In this document: positions 1 through 6,383 of the stretch, one piece after another
How positions within the stretch are numbered: the stretch's first letter is position 1
Layout: the number at the start of each line of letters is the position of its first letter
Origin: Rhodoferax sp.
GTDB taxonomy: Bacteria; Pseudomonadota; Gammaproteobacteria; Burkholderiales; Burkholderiaceae_C
Length of the DNA: 7,346 nt
Reading direction: 5' to 3'
NCBI GenBank assembly: GCA_020048255.1
Contig: JAIFMR010000200.1
Location: 1 to 7,346, forward strand
Program-made: the position numbers and the translations under genes
The notes under the pieces: generated by a model
Seen by the model: the letters and a program-made list of their open reading frames with translations, nothing else
What the model was told of the DNA's origin: nothing
The model's database searches: none

Positions 1-47
1 GTGAGCGTCCAGCTTAAAGCAGCCACGCATTGTTGATTGATTTTCAT
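1..47 (-). CDS. FKBP-type peptidyl-prolyl isomerase, N-terminus only (partial)
   Basis: Reading leftward from an ATG at 47-45 gives MKINQQCVAALSWTL before the window ends, with no stop. This resembles the start of short FKBP/SlyD-like peptidyl-prolyl cis-trans isomerases of Burkholderiales, which open with a strand of the type 'MxIxxxxVVALxWxL'. Such proteins catalyse proline isomerisation and act as cytoplasmic folding helpers. Only about 15 codons are visible, so the call rests on recalled N-terminal similarity and on the divergent position next to roxA. No strong Shine-Dalgarno sequence is visible upstream of this ATG. The opposite-strand alternative, an 11-codon frame ending in TGA at 34-36, matches nothing I recognise. 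Confidence 0.6.
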   Translation of the reverse strand, partial: MKINQQCVAALSWTL

Positions 48-103
48 ACGAGAATTGTCGCAGTTTGAGTTGGCCAGATTTCCCGGCCGATATCAAAATT
101 TCT

Positions 104-107
104 GGAG
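104..107 (+). promoter_or_regulatory. Ribosome binding site of roxA
   Basis: GGAG lies 6 nt before the ATG at 114. It supports this start over the overlapping TTG-initiated reading frame in another phase. Confidence 0.7.
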
Positions 108-113
108 AAATCA

Positions 114-1259
114 ATGGACATTACTCAAGCACTGCCTCTTTTGGGGGGCCTCAGCCCGCAAGTTTTCATGAAGCGCCACTGGCAAAAGAAGCCCTTGCTG
201 GTGCGCCAGGCAGTGCCTGGTTTCAAGCCGCTGCTGGATCGTGCCGAATTGTTTGAGTTGGCCGCCAACGAAGACGCCCAGACCCGCATGGTGATTCAGG
301 AGCCCGGAAAAAAACCGGGCTGGCGCTTCAAGCAGGGGCCATTTCAGCGTAAGGCGTTGCCACCTCTGAAGCAGCCCGGTTGGACGATTTTGGTGCAGGG
401 CGTGGATCTGCACGTGGAATCTGTGCATCAGCTCATGAATCAGTTTCGGTTTGTGCCCGATGCCCGCTTGGACGATTTGATGATCAGCTTCGCGACCGAT
501 GGTGGCGGTGTGGGGCCGCATTTTGACAGTTACGACGTGTTTTTGCTGCAAGCACACGGGCGCAGACGCTGGCGCATTGGTCGGCAAAAGGATTTGAGTT
601 TGCAGGCTGGTGTGCCCTTAAAGATTCTCTCCAATTTTGTGCCCGAAGAAGAATTTGTTCTGGAGCCCGGGGACATGCTGTATCTGCCACCGGGCTATGC
701 ACATGATGGCATTGCTGACGGCGAATGCATGACCTACTCGATCGGTTTTCGGATCCCCAACAAGGCCGAACTGGCGCGCGAGTTGTTGCAGCGCCTGGCT
801 GAGGACGCAGAAGATGAAGTCGGTGTTGCGCTGTACAAGGACCCGAATCAGGTGGCGGTTGTCCAACCGGCGGAGATTCCACCCAAGATGCTCGAGTTTG
901 CCGACAGGGCACTGCAAGACGCCCTGCGTGACCCGCACGCGATGGCCCGGGGTCTGGGTGAGTACATGACCGAACCCAAGCCCAATGTGTGGTTTGAAGC
1001 CTTGGAATCGGCCGTTGCTGATGATGTGGACCTGCTCAAAAGTGGTGTGCGTTTGGACCGTCGGACCAAAATGATGTTTGATGCGCATCATATTTTCATC
1101 AATGGCGAGAGTTTCACCGCCACAGGCAAAGACGCACTTGCCATGCGTCAGTTGGCCAATCAGCGCGAGCTCAACGTCAAGGAAGTCCAGAAAATCAGTG
1201 CGCAGGCACGCGAACTGGTTTTGTCTTGGGTTCAGGCCGGCTGGTTGCGCGCGGTTTGA
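114..1259 (+). CDS. roxA: JmjC/cupin 2-oxoglutarate oxygenase, ribosomal protein uL16 arginine 3-hydroxylase family
   Basis: The 381-residue product is a Fe(II)/2-oxoglutarate-dependent oxygenase of the RoxA (YcfD) family. E. coli YcfD, of similar length, hydroxylates an arginine of 50S protein L16 in the cytoplasm. The N-terminal half holds the JmjC double-stranded beta-helix. Its iron-binding facial triad is visible as His136-x-Asp138 (in GPHFDSYDVF) and His197 (in LPPGYAHDG). An arginine cluster at 150-152 (GRRRWRIG) lies where YcfD has its 2-oxoglutarate-binding Arg. The rest forms the helical dimerisation and winged-helix-like C-terminus typical of the ribosomal oxygenases, ending in a helix with SWVQAGWLRAV. 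The gene diverges from the FKBP gene across 66 bp and has no visible terminator. Family membership is secure. The exact substrate, L16, is inferred from the family. Confidence 0.88.
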   Translation: MDITQALPLLGGLSPQVFMKRHWQKKPLLVRQAVPGFKPLLDRAELFELAANEDAQTRMVIQEPGKKPGWRFKQGPFQRKALPPLKQPGWTILVQGVDLHVESVHQLMNQFRFVPDARLDDLMISFATDGGGVGPHFDSYDVFLLQAHGRRRWRIGRQKDLSLQAGVPLKILSNFVPEEEFVLEPGDMLYLPPGYAHDGIADGECMTYSIGFRIPNKAELARELLQRLAEDAEDEVGVALYKDPNQVAVVQPAEIPPKMLEFADRALQDALRDPHAMARGLGEYMTEPKPNVWFEALESAVADDVDLLKSGVRLDRRTKMMFDAHHIFINGESFTATGKDALAMRQLANQRELNVKEVQKISAQARELVLSWVQAGWLRAV

Positions 1260-1291
1260 TGCGTAAGCACAACGCGAACGCTTCGTCAACG

Positions 1292-1319
1292 GTGATTACC
1301 ATGGAAAAATGCTTATAAT
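1292..1319 (+). promoter_or_regulatory. Candidate sigma70 promoter for the lipoprotein gene or a short leader RNA
   Basis: A perfect TATAAT at 1314-1319 is preceded, 16 nt upstream, by a weak -35 (GTGATT, 1292-1297). Transcription would begin near 1326, giving a leader of about 90 nt before the ATG at 1419. The -10 is the best in the window. The -35 matches the consensus at only 3 of 6 positions. Confidence 0.6.
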
Positions 1320-1378
1320 CGAAGGCTGAGCATAAAGCACAAAAGTGTTGCTGCTTAGACTTTGCGGGCGACTGCAAA

Positions 1379-1404
1379 ACAATTTCCGGAAATTGTCCTT
1401 TTTT
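1379..1404 (+). promoter_or_regulatory. Perfect 18-nt palindrome plus T-run in the leader: attenuator, terminator or operator
   Basis: ACAATTTCCGGAAATTGT (1379-1396) is its own reverse complement and is followed after CC by six Ts (1399-1404). As RNA it would fold into a 7-bp, mostly A-U stem with a CCGG loop, which looks like a weak intrinsic terminator. As DNA it could be the site of a dimeric regulator. It lies between the candidate promoter and the lipoprotein start. Confidence 0.4.
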
Positions 1405-1418
1405 ATTGGGTACCTCAA

Positions 1419-1586
1419 ATGAACAAATCTCTCGTTTTGATCGCTGTTATCGCTGCTGCTGCTGCCTTGGCCGCTTGTGGCAAAAAAGAAGAAGCTCCTG
1501 CACCAGCACCCGCTCCTGCGGCTGCTCCCGCACCAGCACCTGCTGCTTCAGAAGCTGCTGCTCCTGCATCTGCTGCTTCCAAGTAA
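1419..1586 (+). CDS. Small Ala/Pro-rich lipoprotein
   Basis: The 55-residue product has a lipoprotein signal peptide: positive Lys3, a hydrophobic core at 5-19 and the lipobox Leu17-Ala18-Ala19-Cys20. Cleavage would leave a 36-residue lipid-anchored peptide. Its Gly21 at +2 suggests sorting to the outer membrane rather than inner-membrane retention. The mature part is a short KKEE stretch followed by an Ala/Pro-rich, low-complexity tail without a folded domain. The ATG at 1419 is preferred over an in-frame start at 1362, because the 1362 version would bury the signal peptide behind 19 residues and run across the leader palindrome. No good Shine-Dalgarno is visible; GGG at 1408-1410 is the nearest purine run. 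A strong-looking promoter and a strong terminator make it a self-contained, probably well-expressed monocistronic gene. Such tiny lipoproteins are common in Burkholderiales, but I know of no assigned function. Confidence 0.75.
   Translation: MNKSLVLIAVIAAAAALAACGKKEEAPAPAPAPAAAPAPAPAASEAAAPASAASK
1494..1544 (+). repeat. Two in-frame 21-nt near-identical repeats, 30-nt period
   Basis: Positions 1494-1514 and 1524-1544 match at 19 of 21 bases, and both differences are T/C changes. Each encodes an APAPAPA-type stretch of the lipoprotein tail. The 30-nt spacing is ten codons, so gain or loss of a unit would keep the frame. Confidence 0.7.
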
Positions 1587-1606
1587 TCGGTTTATCCGAG
1601 CACTTG

Positions 1607-1635
1607 AAAAAGCCACCTTCGGGTGGCTTTTTTTT
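1607..1635 (+). terminator. Rho-independent terminator of the lipoprotein gene
   Basis: A 7-bp stem AGCCACC/GGTGGCT (1611-1617 and 1622-1628) encloses a TTCG tetraloop and runs into eight Ts (1628-1635). An A-run at 1607-1611 could extend the stem and may allow some function on the opposite strand. It lies about 20 nt after the stop codon. Confidence 0.92.
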
Positions 1636-1718
1636 CGACATTTTTCACGGGAACCGTTAGCTGTGGGTGTGTCAACAAGCCCCATGTCCTGATCACCTGG
1701 CTGTGGATGTTGCACCGT

Positions 1719-1724
1719 CATAAT
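1719..1724 (+). promoter_or_regulatory. Possible -10 element for the ghrB-rmuC-MFS cluster
   Basis: CATAAT at 1719-1724 matches the sigma70 -10 consensus at 5 of 6 positions and lies after the lipoprotein terminator, where a promoter for the following genes is needed. The best -35 at 16 nt spacing, CTGGCT at 1697-1702, is poor, so this is only a candidate. Confidence 0.35.
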
Positions 1725-1762
1725 CTGGATTCCGTTTCAACTTAAAAATGAGGATGACACCC

Positions 1763-1810
1763 ATGTTGACAGTGCCCAGTTGCATTTTTTTGGAGTCCGA
1801 ACCATCATGA
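1763..1810 (+). other. Candidate leader ORF overlapping the ghrB start by ATGA
   Basis: An ATG at 1763, with an AGGA-type Shine-Dalgarno at 1751-1754, would encode MLTVPSCIFLESEPS and stop at TGA 1808-1810. That stop overlaps the ghrB ATG (1807) in an ATGA. In-frame ATGs at 1748 and 1754 could extend it to 20 or 18 residues. The ghrB Shine-Dalgarno (GGAG, 1792-1795) lies inside it, as expected for translational coupling. The peptide resembles nothing I know, and the overlap could be chance. Confidence 0.25.
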
Positions 1811-2784
1811 AGCCCGCCATTTTGGTCGCCCGAGCCGTCTTCCCTGAGGTATTGGAAAAACTGTCGCAGCACTTTGATGTGACGTCCAACCAGGAGGACA
1901 TTTTGTGGACGCCTGCAGAATTGATCCAGCAACTTCAAGGCAAGACGGGCGCGTTTACCACGGGCAGTGAACGCATTGACGCTGCCGTGCTGGCGTCTTG
2001 TCCTGAGCTGAAGATCTGCGCCAACATGGCGGTGGGCTTCAATAATTTTGATTTGACGGCCATGACAGCAGCTGGAGTGCTGGCCACCAATACCCCGGAC
2101 GTGCTAACTGAGACCACCGCTGATTTTGGGTTTGCCTTGTTGCTGGCAACTGCACGGCGCATGGCCGAATCCGAGCATTTTTTACGTGCTGGTTTGTGGA
2201 ACCGTTGGCGTTATGACATGTTTGCCGGCGCAGAAGTTCACGGCAGCACCCTGGGCATTTTGGGTATGGGCCGCATAGGGCAAGGCATTGCCAAACGCGG
2301 AGCACATGGTTTTGGCATGAAAGTGATTTACCACAACCGTTCCCGGCTTGATGCTGCCAGGGAAGCCGCTTGCGGGGCAAGTTGGGTCAGCAAGCCTGAG
2401 CTTTTGAAGACTTGTGACCATCTGATGCTGGTCTTGCCGTACAGCCCGCAGGCGCATCACACCATTGGTGCGGCTGAGCTGGCCCAGATGAAGCCAACGG
2501 CCACGCTGGTCAATATTGCGCGCGGTGGCATTGTGGACGACGCAGCGCTGGCTGCGGCCTTGCGCCAAGGCGTAATTGCTGCAGCGGGTCTGGACGTATT
2601 TGAGGGTGAACCCAAGGTGCATCCTGACCTGCTGACGGTACCTAACGTGGTGCTGACCCCGCACATTGCCAGCGCCACCACGCCGACCCGGTTGGCCATG
2701 GCGAATCTGGCAGCAGATAACCTGATTGGCTATCTGGTTCATGGCAAGCCTTTGACGGCGTTGAATCCGCAGGTGCTGTCTTGA
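1807..2784 (+). CDS. ghrB: D-isomer-specific 2-hydroxyacid dehydrogenase, GhrB-like (glyoxylate/hydroxypyruvate/2-ketogluconate reductase)
   Basis: The 325-residue product matches the length of E. coli GhrB (324). It would reduce 2-keto acids such as glyoxylate or hydroxypyruvate to 2-hydroxyacids in the cytoplasm. The substrate-binding domain is interrupted by a Rossmann domain with the glycine motif Gly153-x-Gly155-x-x-Gly158 (GILGMGRIGQG). The catalytic triad is Arg239 (NIARGG), Glu268 (EGEP) and His286 (LTPHIAS). After the second Rossmann strand comes HNRSR (176-180) instead of an acidic residue, which suggests NADPH preference. The ATG at 1807 is chosen because family members begin like MKPAILVARAVFP and GGAG lies 11 nt upstream. 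An in-frame TTG at 1780 would add nine unlikely residues. The gene precedes rmuC by 34 bp with no terminator between, so co-transcription is likely. The exact substrate cannot be read from sequence. Confidence 0.85.
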   Translation: MKPAILVARAVFPEVLEKLSQHFDVTSNQEDILWTPAELIQQLQGKTGAFTTGSERIDAAVLASCPELKICANMAVGFNNFDLTAMTAAGVLATNTPDVLTETTADFGFALLLATARRMAESEHFLRAGLWNRWRYDMFAGAEVHGSTLGILGMGRIGQGIAKRGAHGFGMKVIYHNRSRLDAAREAACGASWVSKPELLKTCDHLMLVLPYSPQAHHTIGAAELAQMKPTATLVNIARGGIVDDAALAAALRQGVIAAAGLDVFEGEPKVHPDLLTVPNVVLTPHIASATTPTRLAMANLAADNLIGYLVHGKPLTALNPQVLS

Positions 2785-2818
2785 ATCGTGGCTTCGACAA
2801 CCCCATGAGAGGACTTGA

Positions 2819-4216
2819 GTGAATGACGTGTTGATTTGGAGTGCCTTGGGGTTCGGTGTGCTCAATGCGATATTGCTGGTGGTACTGCTTTTGAGAACGG
2901 GCCATCAAACTGACCACGAGACAGCGCAGCAAGCGCAGTTGGCGCAAAGCCAAATCACTTTGGCGCAGATCCAGCAAAGCGCCGACACCTTGACGCGCGA
3001 GTTGCGGCGCGACATCACTGAATCGTCACGCGGCGCCAGGCAGGAGTTGTCCCACAACCTGGCGACTTTTCAGCAGACGCTGATGCAGCAAGGCGCCGAG
3101 GCGACCCGCACGCAAAACACCCAGATTGACGCGTTTGGTCAGCAACTTGCTTTGTTGCAAAAGACTTTGTCCGATACTTTGTCGACACAACTCTCTGGCT
3201 TGACGGAGTCCAATGCCCGGCGCATGAGCGAGATTCGTGACACGCTGAACGCACAGCTGGCGCAATTGCAGGCCAGCAATGCCACCAAGCTCGATGAAAT
3301 GCGTGCCACGGTGGATGAAAAACTGCAAAGCACCCTGCAAGCCCGTCTGGGTGAAAGCTTCAAACAGGTGGCCGACCGATTGGAGCAGGTGCACAAAGGC
3401 CTTGGCGAAATGCAAACACTGGCCCAGGGCGTGGGTGACCTCAAGCACCTGCTGAGCAACGTCAAGACCCGGGGCATATTTGGAGAGGCCCAATTGGCCT
3501 CGCTGCTGGAGCAGGTGTTTGTGCCCGACCAATACGCCATGCAAGTGGCCACGCGACCCGGCAGCAAAAATGTGGTGGACTTTGCCATCAAATTGCCGGG
3601 CAAATCAGACTCGGGTGAGCCGCTTTGGTTGCCGATTGACGCCAAGTTCCCCAACGAGGACTATGAGCGTTTGCTGGACGCCCAGGCTTGTGCCGATGCT
3701 GTCGCCGCGGACCTGGCGGGCAGAGCCTTGGAGCAACGCATTCGCCTGGAGGCCAAGTCGATCTCAGACAAATATGTCGAGCCCCCATACACCACCGACT
3801 TTGCCATTTTGTTTTTGCCCACAGAAGGTTTGTATGCCGAGGTGTTGCGCCGCCCGGGCTTGATGGAATCCTTGCAGCGCGATTGCCGCGTCACACTGGC
3901 GGGCCCCACTACGCTGTTGGCCATGCTCAGCTCGCTGCAAATGGGTTTCAGGACCCTGGCGCTGGAAAAACGCTCTAGTGAGGTCTGGCAAGTGCTGGGC
4001 GCCGTCAAGACCGAGTTTGGCAAATTTGGCGATGTGCTGGCCAAGGTCAAAGCCCAGACCGAGACCGTCCTGAAAACGCTGGACAGTGCGCAAACCCGCA
4101 GCCGGGCAATGGGTCGTGCTCTGAAAACTGTAGAGGCCTTGTCGGATGTCCAAACCCAAACCCTGATCACGCTGGACAAGGACTTTGACACTGAGCCGGG
4201 GTCGACCGCGACATGA
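2819..4216 (+). CDS. rmuC: DNA recombination protein RmuC
   Basis: The 465-residue product is RmuC, a membrane-anchored protein with a nuclease-like domain. In E. coli its loss raises inversion rates at short inverted repeats. An N-terminal transmembrane helix (about 5-26) is followed by a Gln-rich, heptad-like coiled coil (about 30-200). The conserved RmuC domain follows: the signature NVKTRGIFGE (214-223), then Asp254 (NVVDFAIKLP) and Asp274-x-Lys276 (LPIDAKFP). Glu223, Asp254 and the D-x-K pair look like PD-(D/E)XK nuclease core residues. The C-terminal part (about 325-450) is the conserved helical region. The start is a GTG, supported by AGAGGA at 2808-2813 five nt upstream and by the membrane helix directly after it. 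The gene ends inside the MFS start codon (ATGA), suggesting coupled translation. Family assignment is firm; the biochemical role is known only in outline. Confidence 0.93.
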   Translation: MNDVLIWSALGFGVLNAILLVVLLLRTGHQTDHETAQQAQLAQSQITLAQIQQSADTLTRELRRDITESSRGARQELSHNLATFQQTLMQQGAEATRTQNTQIDAFGQQLALLQKTLSDTLSTQLSGLTESNARRMSEIRDTLNAQLAQLQASNATKLDEMRATVDEKLQSTLQARLGESFKQVADRLEQVHKGLGEMQTLAQGVGDLKHLLSNVKTRGIFGEAQLASLLEQVFVPDQYAMQVATRPGSKNVVDFAIKLPGKSDSGEPLWLPIDAKFPNEDYERLLDAQACADAVAADLAGRALEQRIRLEAKSISDKYVEPPYTTDFAILFLPTEGLYAEVLRRPGLMESLQRDCRVTLAGPTTLLAMLSSLQMGFRTLALEKRSSEVWQVLGAVKTEFGKFGDVLAKVKAQTETVLKTLDSAQTRSRAMGRALKTVEALSDVQTQTLITLDKDFDTEPGSTAT

Positions 4217-5439
4217 CGGCCCCGGGCGCTGGCCATGCACCCGCCACGCCGGTGACCTTGGGTGGTGTGGCCCTGGGTCGCTTGATTGCCGGCCACATTT
4301 GTCTGCATGCGTGTATGGCGGGCATGCGATTGGCCTCACCACTGATGGCCCTGCGCGAGGGTTACAGCGCCTTGGCTGTCGGCGTGTTGTTGTCCCTGTT
4401 TGCCTTGACCCAAGTTTTTTTGGCCTTACCGGCAGGGCGTTATGCCGATCGCCATGGCTTTAGACGTCCAGTCGGTTTTGCAGTGCTGATGGCGGCCTGC
4501 GGCGCCGGTCTGGCGTTTGCTTTTCCCGTGTTTGGGGTGCTGTGCCTGAGTGCGCTGATGACCGGGGGCGCGACCGGCGTGGCGTCCATTACCTTGCAGC
4601 GGCATGTGGGGCGGTCGGCGCAAAGCAACACCGAACTGAAGTCGATGTTCAGCTGGTTATCCATTGGCCCGGCCATGGCCAATTTTGTAGGGCCGCTGGC
4701 CGCCGGTTTGTTGATTGATCAGGCTGGTTTTCGTGTGACCTTCCTCTGTCTGGCGGGTCTGCCGATGCTGACCTGGCTGTGGGTGCGTCATACCCGCGAG
4801 CTGCCTCCGGTGCCGGTCAAGCCGGGTGTGGTCAAGGGCAAAGCCTGGGATCTGATGCGTGAGCCCATGATGCGTCGCTTGATGCTGGTGAATTGGCTGC
4901 TGTCATCGTGCTGGGATGTGCACACCTTTGTGGTGCCGGTGCTGGGGCACGAACGGGGTTTGAGTGCGTCCAGCATTGGTGCCATTTTGGGTGGCTTTGC
5001 GCTGGCCGCCGTCGCGGTTCGGGTGGCGTTGCCGCTGTTGGCAGCCCATTTGCGCGAATGGGTGGTGGTGACCACCGCCATGGCCTGCACCGCACTGCTG
5101 TTTGCGGTGTACCCGTTCATGCACTCGGCTTGGGCCATGGCCGTCTGTTCCGCACTGTTGGGCCTGTCACTAGGATCGGTGCAGCCCATGATCATGAGCA
5201 CGCTGCATCAGATCACACCAGAGGAGCGTCATGGAGAAGCGCTAGGTTTTCGGCTGATGGCCATCAATGCGTCGAGCGTGTTGATGCCGATGTTGTTTGG
5301 CTCGGCGGGTGCGGTAGTGGGCGTGTCCGTGGTGTTCTGGACAGTGGGTGCCGCAGTGGCAGTGGGCAGCCGATCGGCTTGGCGCTTACGTCCACCGCAT
5401 GCGGTGGTCGGGCGGCCGCATGACGGTCACAAATCGTAA
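4213..5439 (+). CDS. Major facilitator superfamily transporter, 12 membrane helices, substrate unknown
   Basis: The 408-residue product has about twelve hydrophobic segments in two groups of six, separated by a central cytoplasmic loop (about 195-220), the normal size and layout of an MFS permease. The MFS motif A lies between helices 2 and 3 as GRYADRHGFRR (75-85), with Asp79 and Arg80 in place. It would move a small molecule across the inner membrane by proton coupling, either export or import. Nothing in the sequence or neighbourhood identifies the substrate. The start ATG overlaps the rmuC stop (ATGA) and has only a weak GGGG 11 nt upstream, so translation is probably coupled to rmuC. The tail (about 388-408) is rich in Arg, His, Gly and Pro. 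Its last 13 bp overlap the end of the convergent LOG gene. Confidence 0.85.
   Translation: MTAPGAGHAPATPVTLGGVALGRLIAGHICLHACMAGMRLASPLMALREGYSALAVGVLLSLFALTQVFLALPAGRYADRHGFRRPVGFAVLMAACGAGLAFAFPVFGVLCLSALMTGGATGVASITLQRHVGRSAQSNTELKSMFSWLSIGPAMANFVGPLAAGLLIDQAGFRVTFLCLAGLPMLTWLWVRHTRELPPVPVKPGVVKGKAWDLMREPMMRRLMLVNWLLSSCWDVHTFVVPVLGHERGLSASSIGAILGGFALAAVAVRVALPLLAAHLREWVVVTTAMACTALLFAVYPFMHSAWAMAVCSALLGLSLGSVQPMIMSTLHQITPEERHGEALGFRLMAINASSVLMPMLFGSAGAVVGVSVVFWTVGAAVAVGSRSAWRLRPPHAVVGRPHDGHKS
5392..5422. repeat. Nested, mutually exclusive inverted repeats at the convergent gene ends
   Basis: CCACCGCATGCGGTGG (5392-5407) is a perfect 16-nt palindrome: a 6-bp GC-rich stem with a CATG loop. 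Half of it, CATGCGG (5398-5404), can instead pair with CCGCATG (5416-5422). The two hairpins cannot form together. They lie in the last codons of the MFS gene, just beyond the stop of the LOG gene on the other strand. Neither has a T-run on either strand, so a classical intrinsic terminator is not supported. Confidence 0.6.
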
Positions 5440-6302
5440 AAACGTCGAATCACATCCCAAGCCGCGTCGGGGTGGTCCACATAATGAAACAGCGCCAGGT
5501 CTTCGGGTGAAATCACGCCTTCGTCCAGCATCACGTCCATGTTGAGCAGACGTTTCCAGTAATCGGTACCAAAAAGAACGATGGGAACTGGCTGGGCCTT
5601 GCGGGTCTGCACCAGGGTGATGACTTCAAACAACTCGTCAAGTGTGCCAAAGCCCCCCGGAAACGCTACCAGCGCTTTGGCGCGCATCATGAAATGCATT
5701 TTGCGCAGTGCAAAGTAATGAAACTTGAAGCTCAGCGACGGCGTGACATACGGGTTGGCACGCTGTTCATGAGGCAAGGCAATGTTCAGGCCGATGGTGG
5801 GGGCGCCGACTTCATGGGCCCCCCGATTGGCCGCTTCCATGATGCCCGGCCCACCGCCAGTGCAAATGTAAAACCGGTCTTTCGCCTCCAGCGTGGCACT
5901 GTAGCTGGCCACCCGTTTGGCAAAAAGCCGCGCCTGATCGTAAAAGTGGGCGTTTCGGAGATGCCGGTCGGCCAAGACGATGGCCTGGGCATCACCCTCG
6001 GACTTTGCTTGCTGCATCAGGGCTTGCGCTGTTTCGGGCGAGGGGAAACGGGCGCTGCCAAACACCACTACTGTGTTGTCAATGCCTTGCTCGCTCTGGT
6101 CCAGGTCCGGTTTGAGCATTTCTAGTTGAATGCGGATGCCACGGGTTTCGCGGCGCAGCAAAAATTCAGGGTCGGCAAAGGCCAAGCGATAAGCGTTGGC
6201 ATTTAAAACGGTGGCGTCTGCGGGGTGGTTGAGCAAGTCAGCCAAGGCATCAGCCAGTTTGTGCTCGGTGATGTGGTGGGGGAGGGATTGAATGGGGTCC
6301 AT
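5427..6302 (-). CDS. LOG-family protein (TIGR00730-type, nucleotide 5'-monophosphate phosphoribohydrolase-like)
   Basis: The 291-residue product belongs to the LOG family, formerly annotated 'lysine decarboxylase'. Characterised members cleave the N-glycosidic bond of nucleoside 5'-monophosphates, including cytokinin ribotides in plants and purine or pyrimidine nucleotides in bacteria. The Rossmann-like core starts near residue 76 (NTVVVFGSARFPSP). It contains CTGGGPGIMEAANRGA (147-162, phosphate-binding glycine loop) and the diagnostic PGGFGTLDE (215-223). ALRKMHFMMRAKA, just before, holds the conserved Arg200/Lys201. The N-terminal 75 residues form the extension seen in the longer bacterial LOG proteins. 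It is shorter than E. coli PpnN. No Shine-Dalgarno is visible before the ATG. The gene follows efp on the same strand, beyond a terminator only 17 bp away, and its end overlaps the MFS gene by 13 bp. A cytokinin role is not implied. Confidence 0.87.
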   Translation of the reverse strand: MDPIQSLPHHITEHKLADALADLLNHPADATVLNANAYRLAFADPEFLLRRETRGIRIQLEMLKPDLDQSEQGIDNTVVVFGSARFPSPETAQALMQQAKSEGDAQAIVLADRHLRNAHFYDQARLFAKRVASYSATLEAKDRFYICTGGGPGIMEAANRGAHEVGAPTIGLNIALPHEQRANPYVTPSLSFKFHYFALRKMHFMMRAKALVAFPGGFGTLDELFEVITLVQTRKAQPVPIVLFGTDYWKRLLNMDVMLDEGVISPEDLALFHYVDHPDAAWDVIRRFYDL

Positions 6303-6309
6303 AACGCTG

Positions 6310-6336
6310 ATTATTGGCTAAAAAAAAGGGCTCCAA
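6310..6336 (-). promoter_or_regulatory. Possible promoter of the LOG gene, overlapping the efp terminator
   Basis: On the minus strand AATAAT (6315-6310) matches the -10 consensus at 5 of 6 positions, and TTGGAG (6336-6331) lies 15 nt upstream within the terminator. Transcription would start at about 6303-6304, practically at the ATG, in keeping with the missing Shine-Dalgarno. The spacing is shorter than ideal. Confidence 0.3.
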
Positions 6337-6349
6337 CTTGTGAAGCCCT
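6320..6349 (-). terminator. Rho-independent terminator of efp
   Basis: Read on the minus strand, AGGGCT (6349-6344) and AGCCCT (6332-6327) form a 6-bp stem around an 11-nt loop, followed by a run of eight Ts (6327-6320). It lies 34 bp after the efp stop. The loop is long for a terminator, but the GC-rich stem and T-run are convincing. Confidence 0.85.
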
Positions 6350-6383
6350 GGTGTGTTGCGGCGCCTGGGCCACCCATGAATGC

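Noticed and set aside
72..88. GGCC...GGCC inverted repeat in the FKBP-roxA intergenic region
   Set aside because: A 4-bp stem with a 9-nt loop is expected by chance and has no T-run or known operator match.
618..1289. A 223-codon open frame antisense to roxA, with similar long antisense frames over ghrB (2182-2865) and rmuC (3661-4308)
   Set aside because: They lie wholly or largely opposite well-supported genes, have no recognisable domains or ribosome sites, and are expected from codon bias in moderately GC-rich DNA.
1362..1418. A longer version of the lipoprotein starting at 1362
   Set aside because: It would put 19 residues before the signal peptide and translate through the leader palindrome. 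The ATG at 1419 gives a canonical lipoprotein start.
1660..1710. Two similar GCTGTGGxTGT sequences 40 bp apart, resembling DnaA boxes
   Set aside because: They match the DnaA box (TGTGGATAA) at only 6 and 7 of 9 positions. There is no AT-rich unwinding region or dnaA/dnaN/parAB context.
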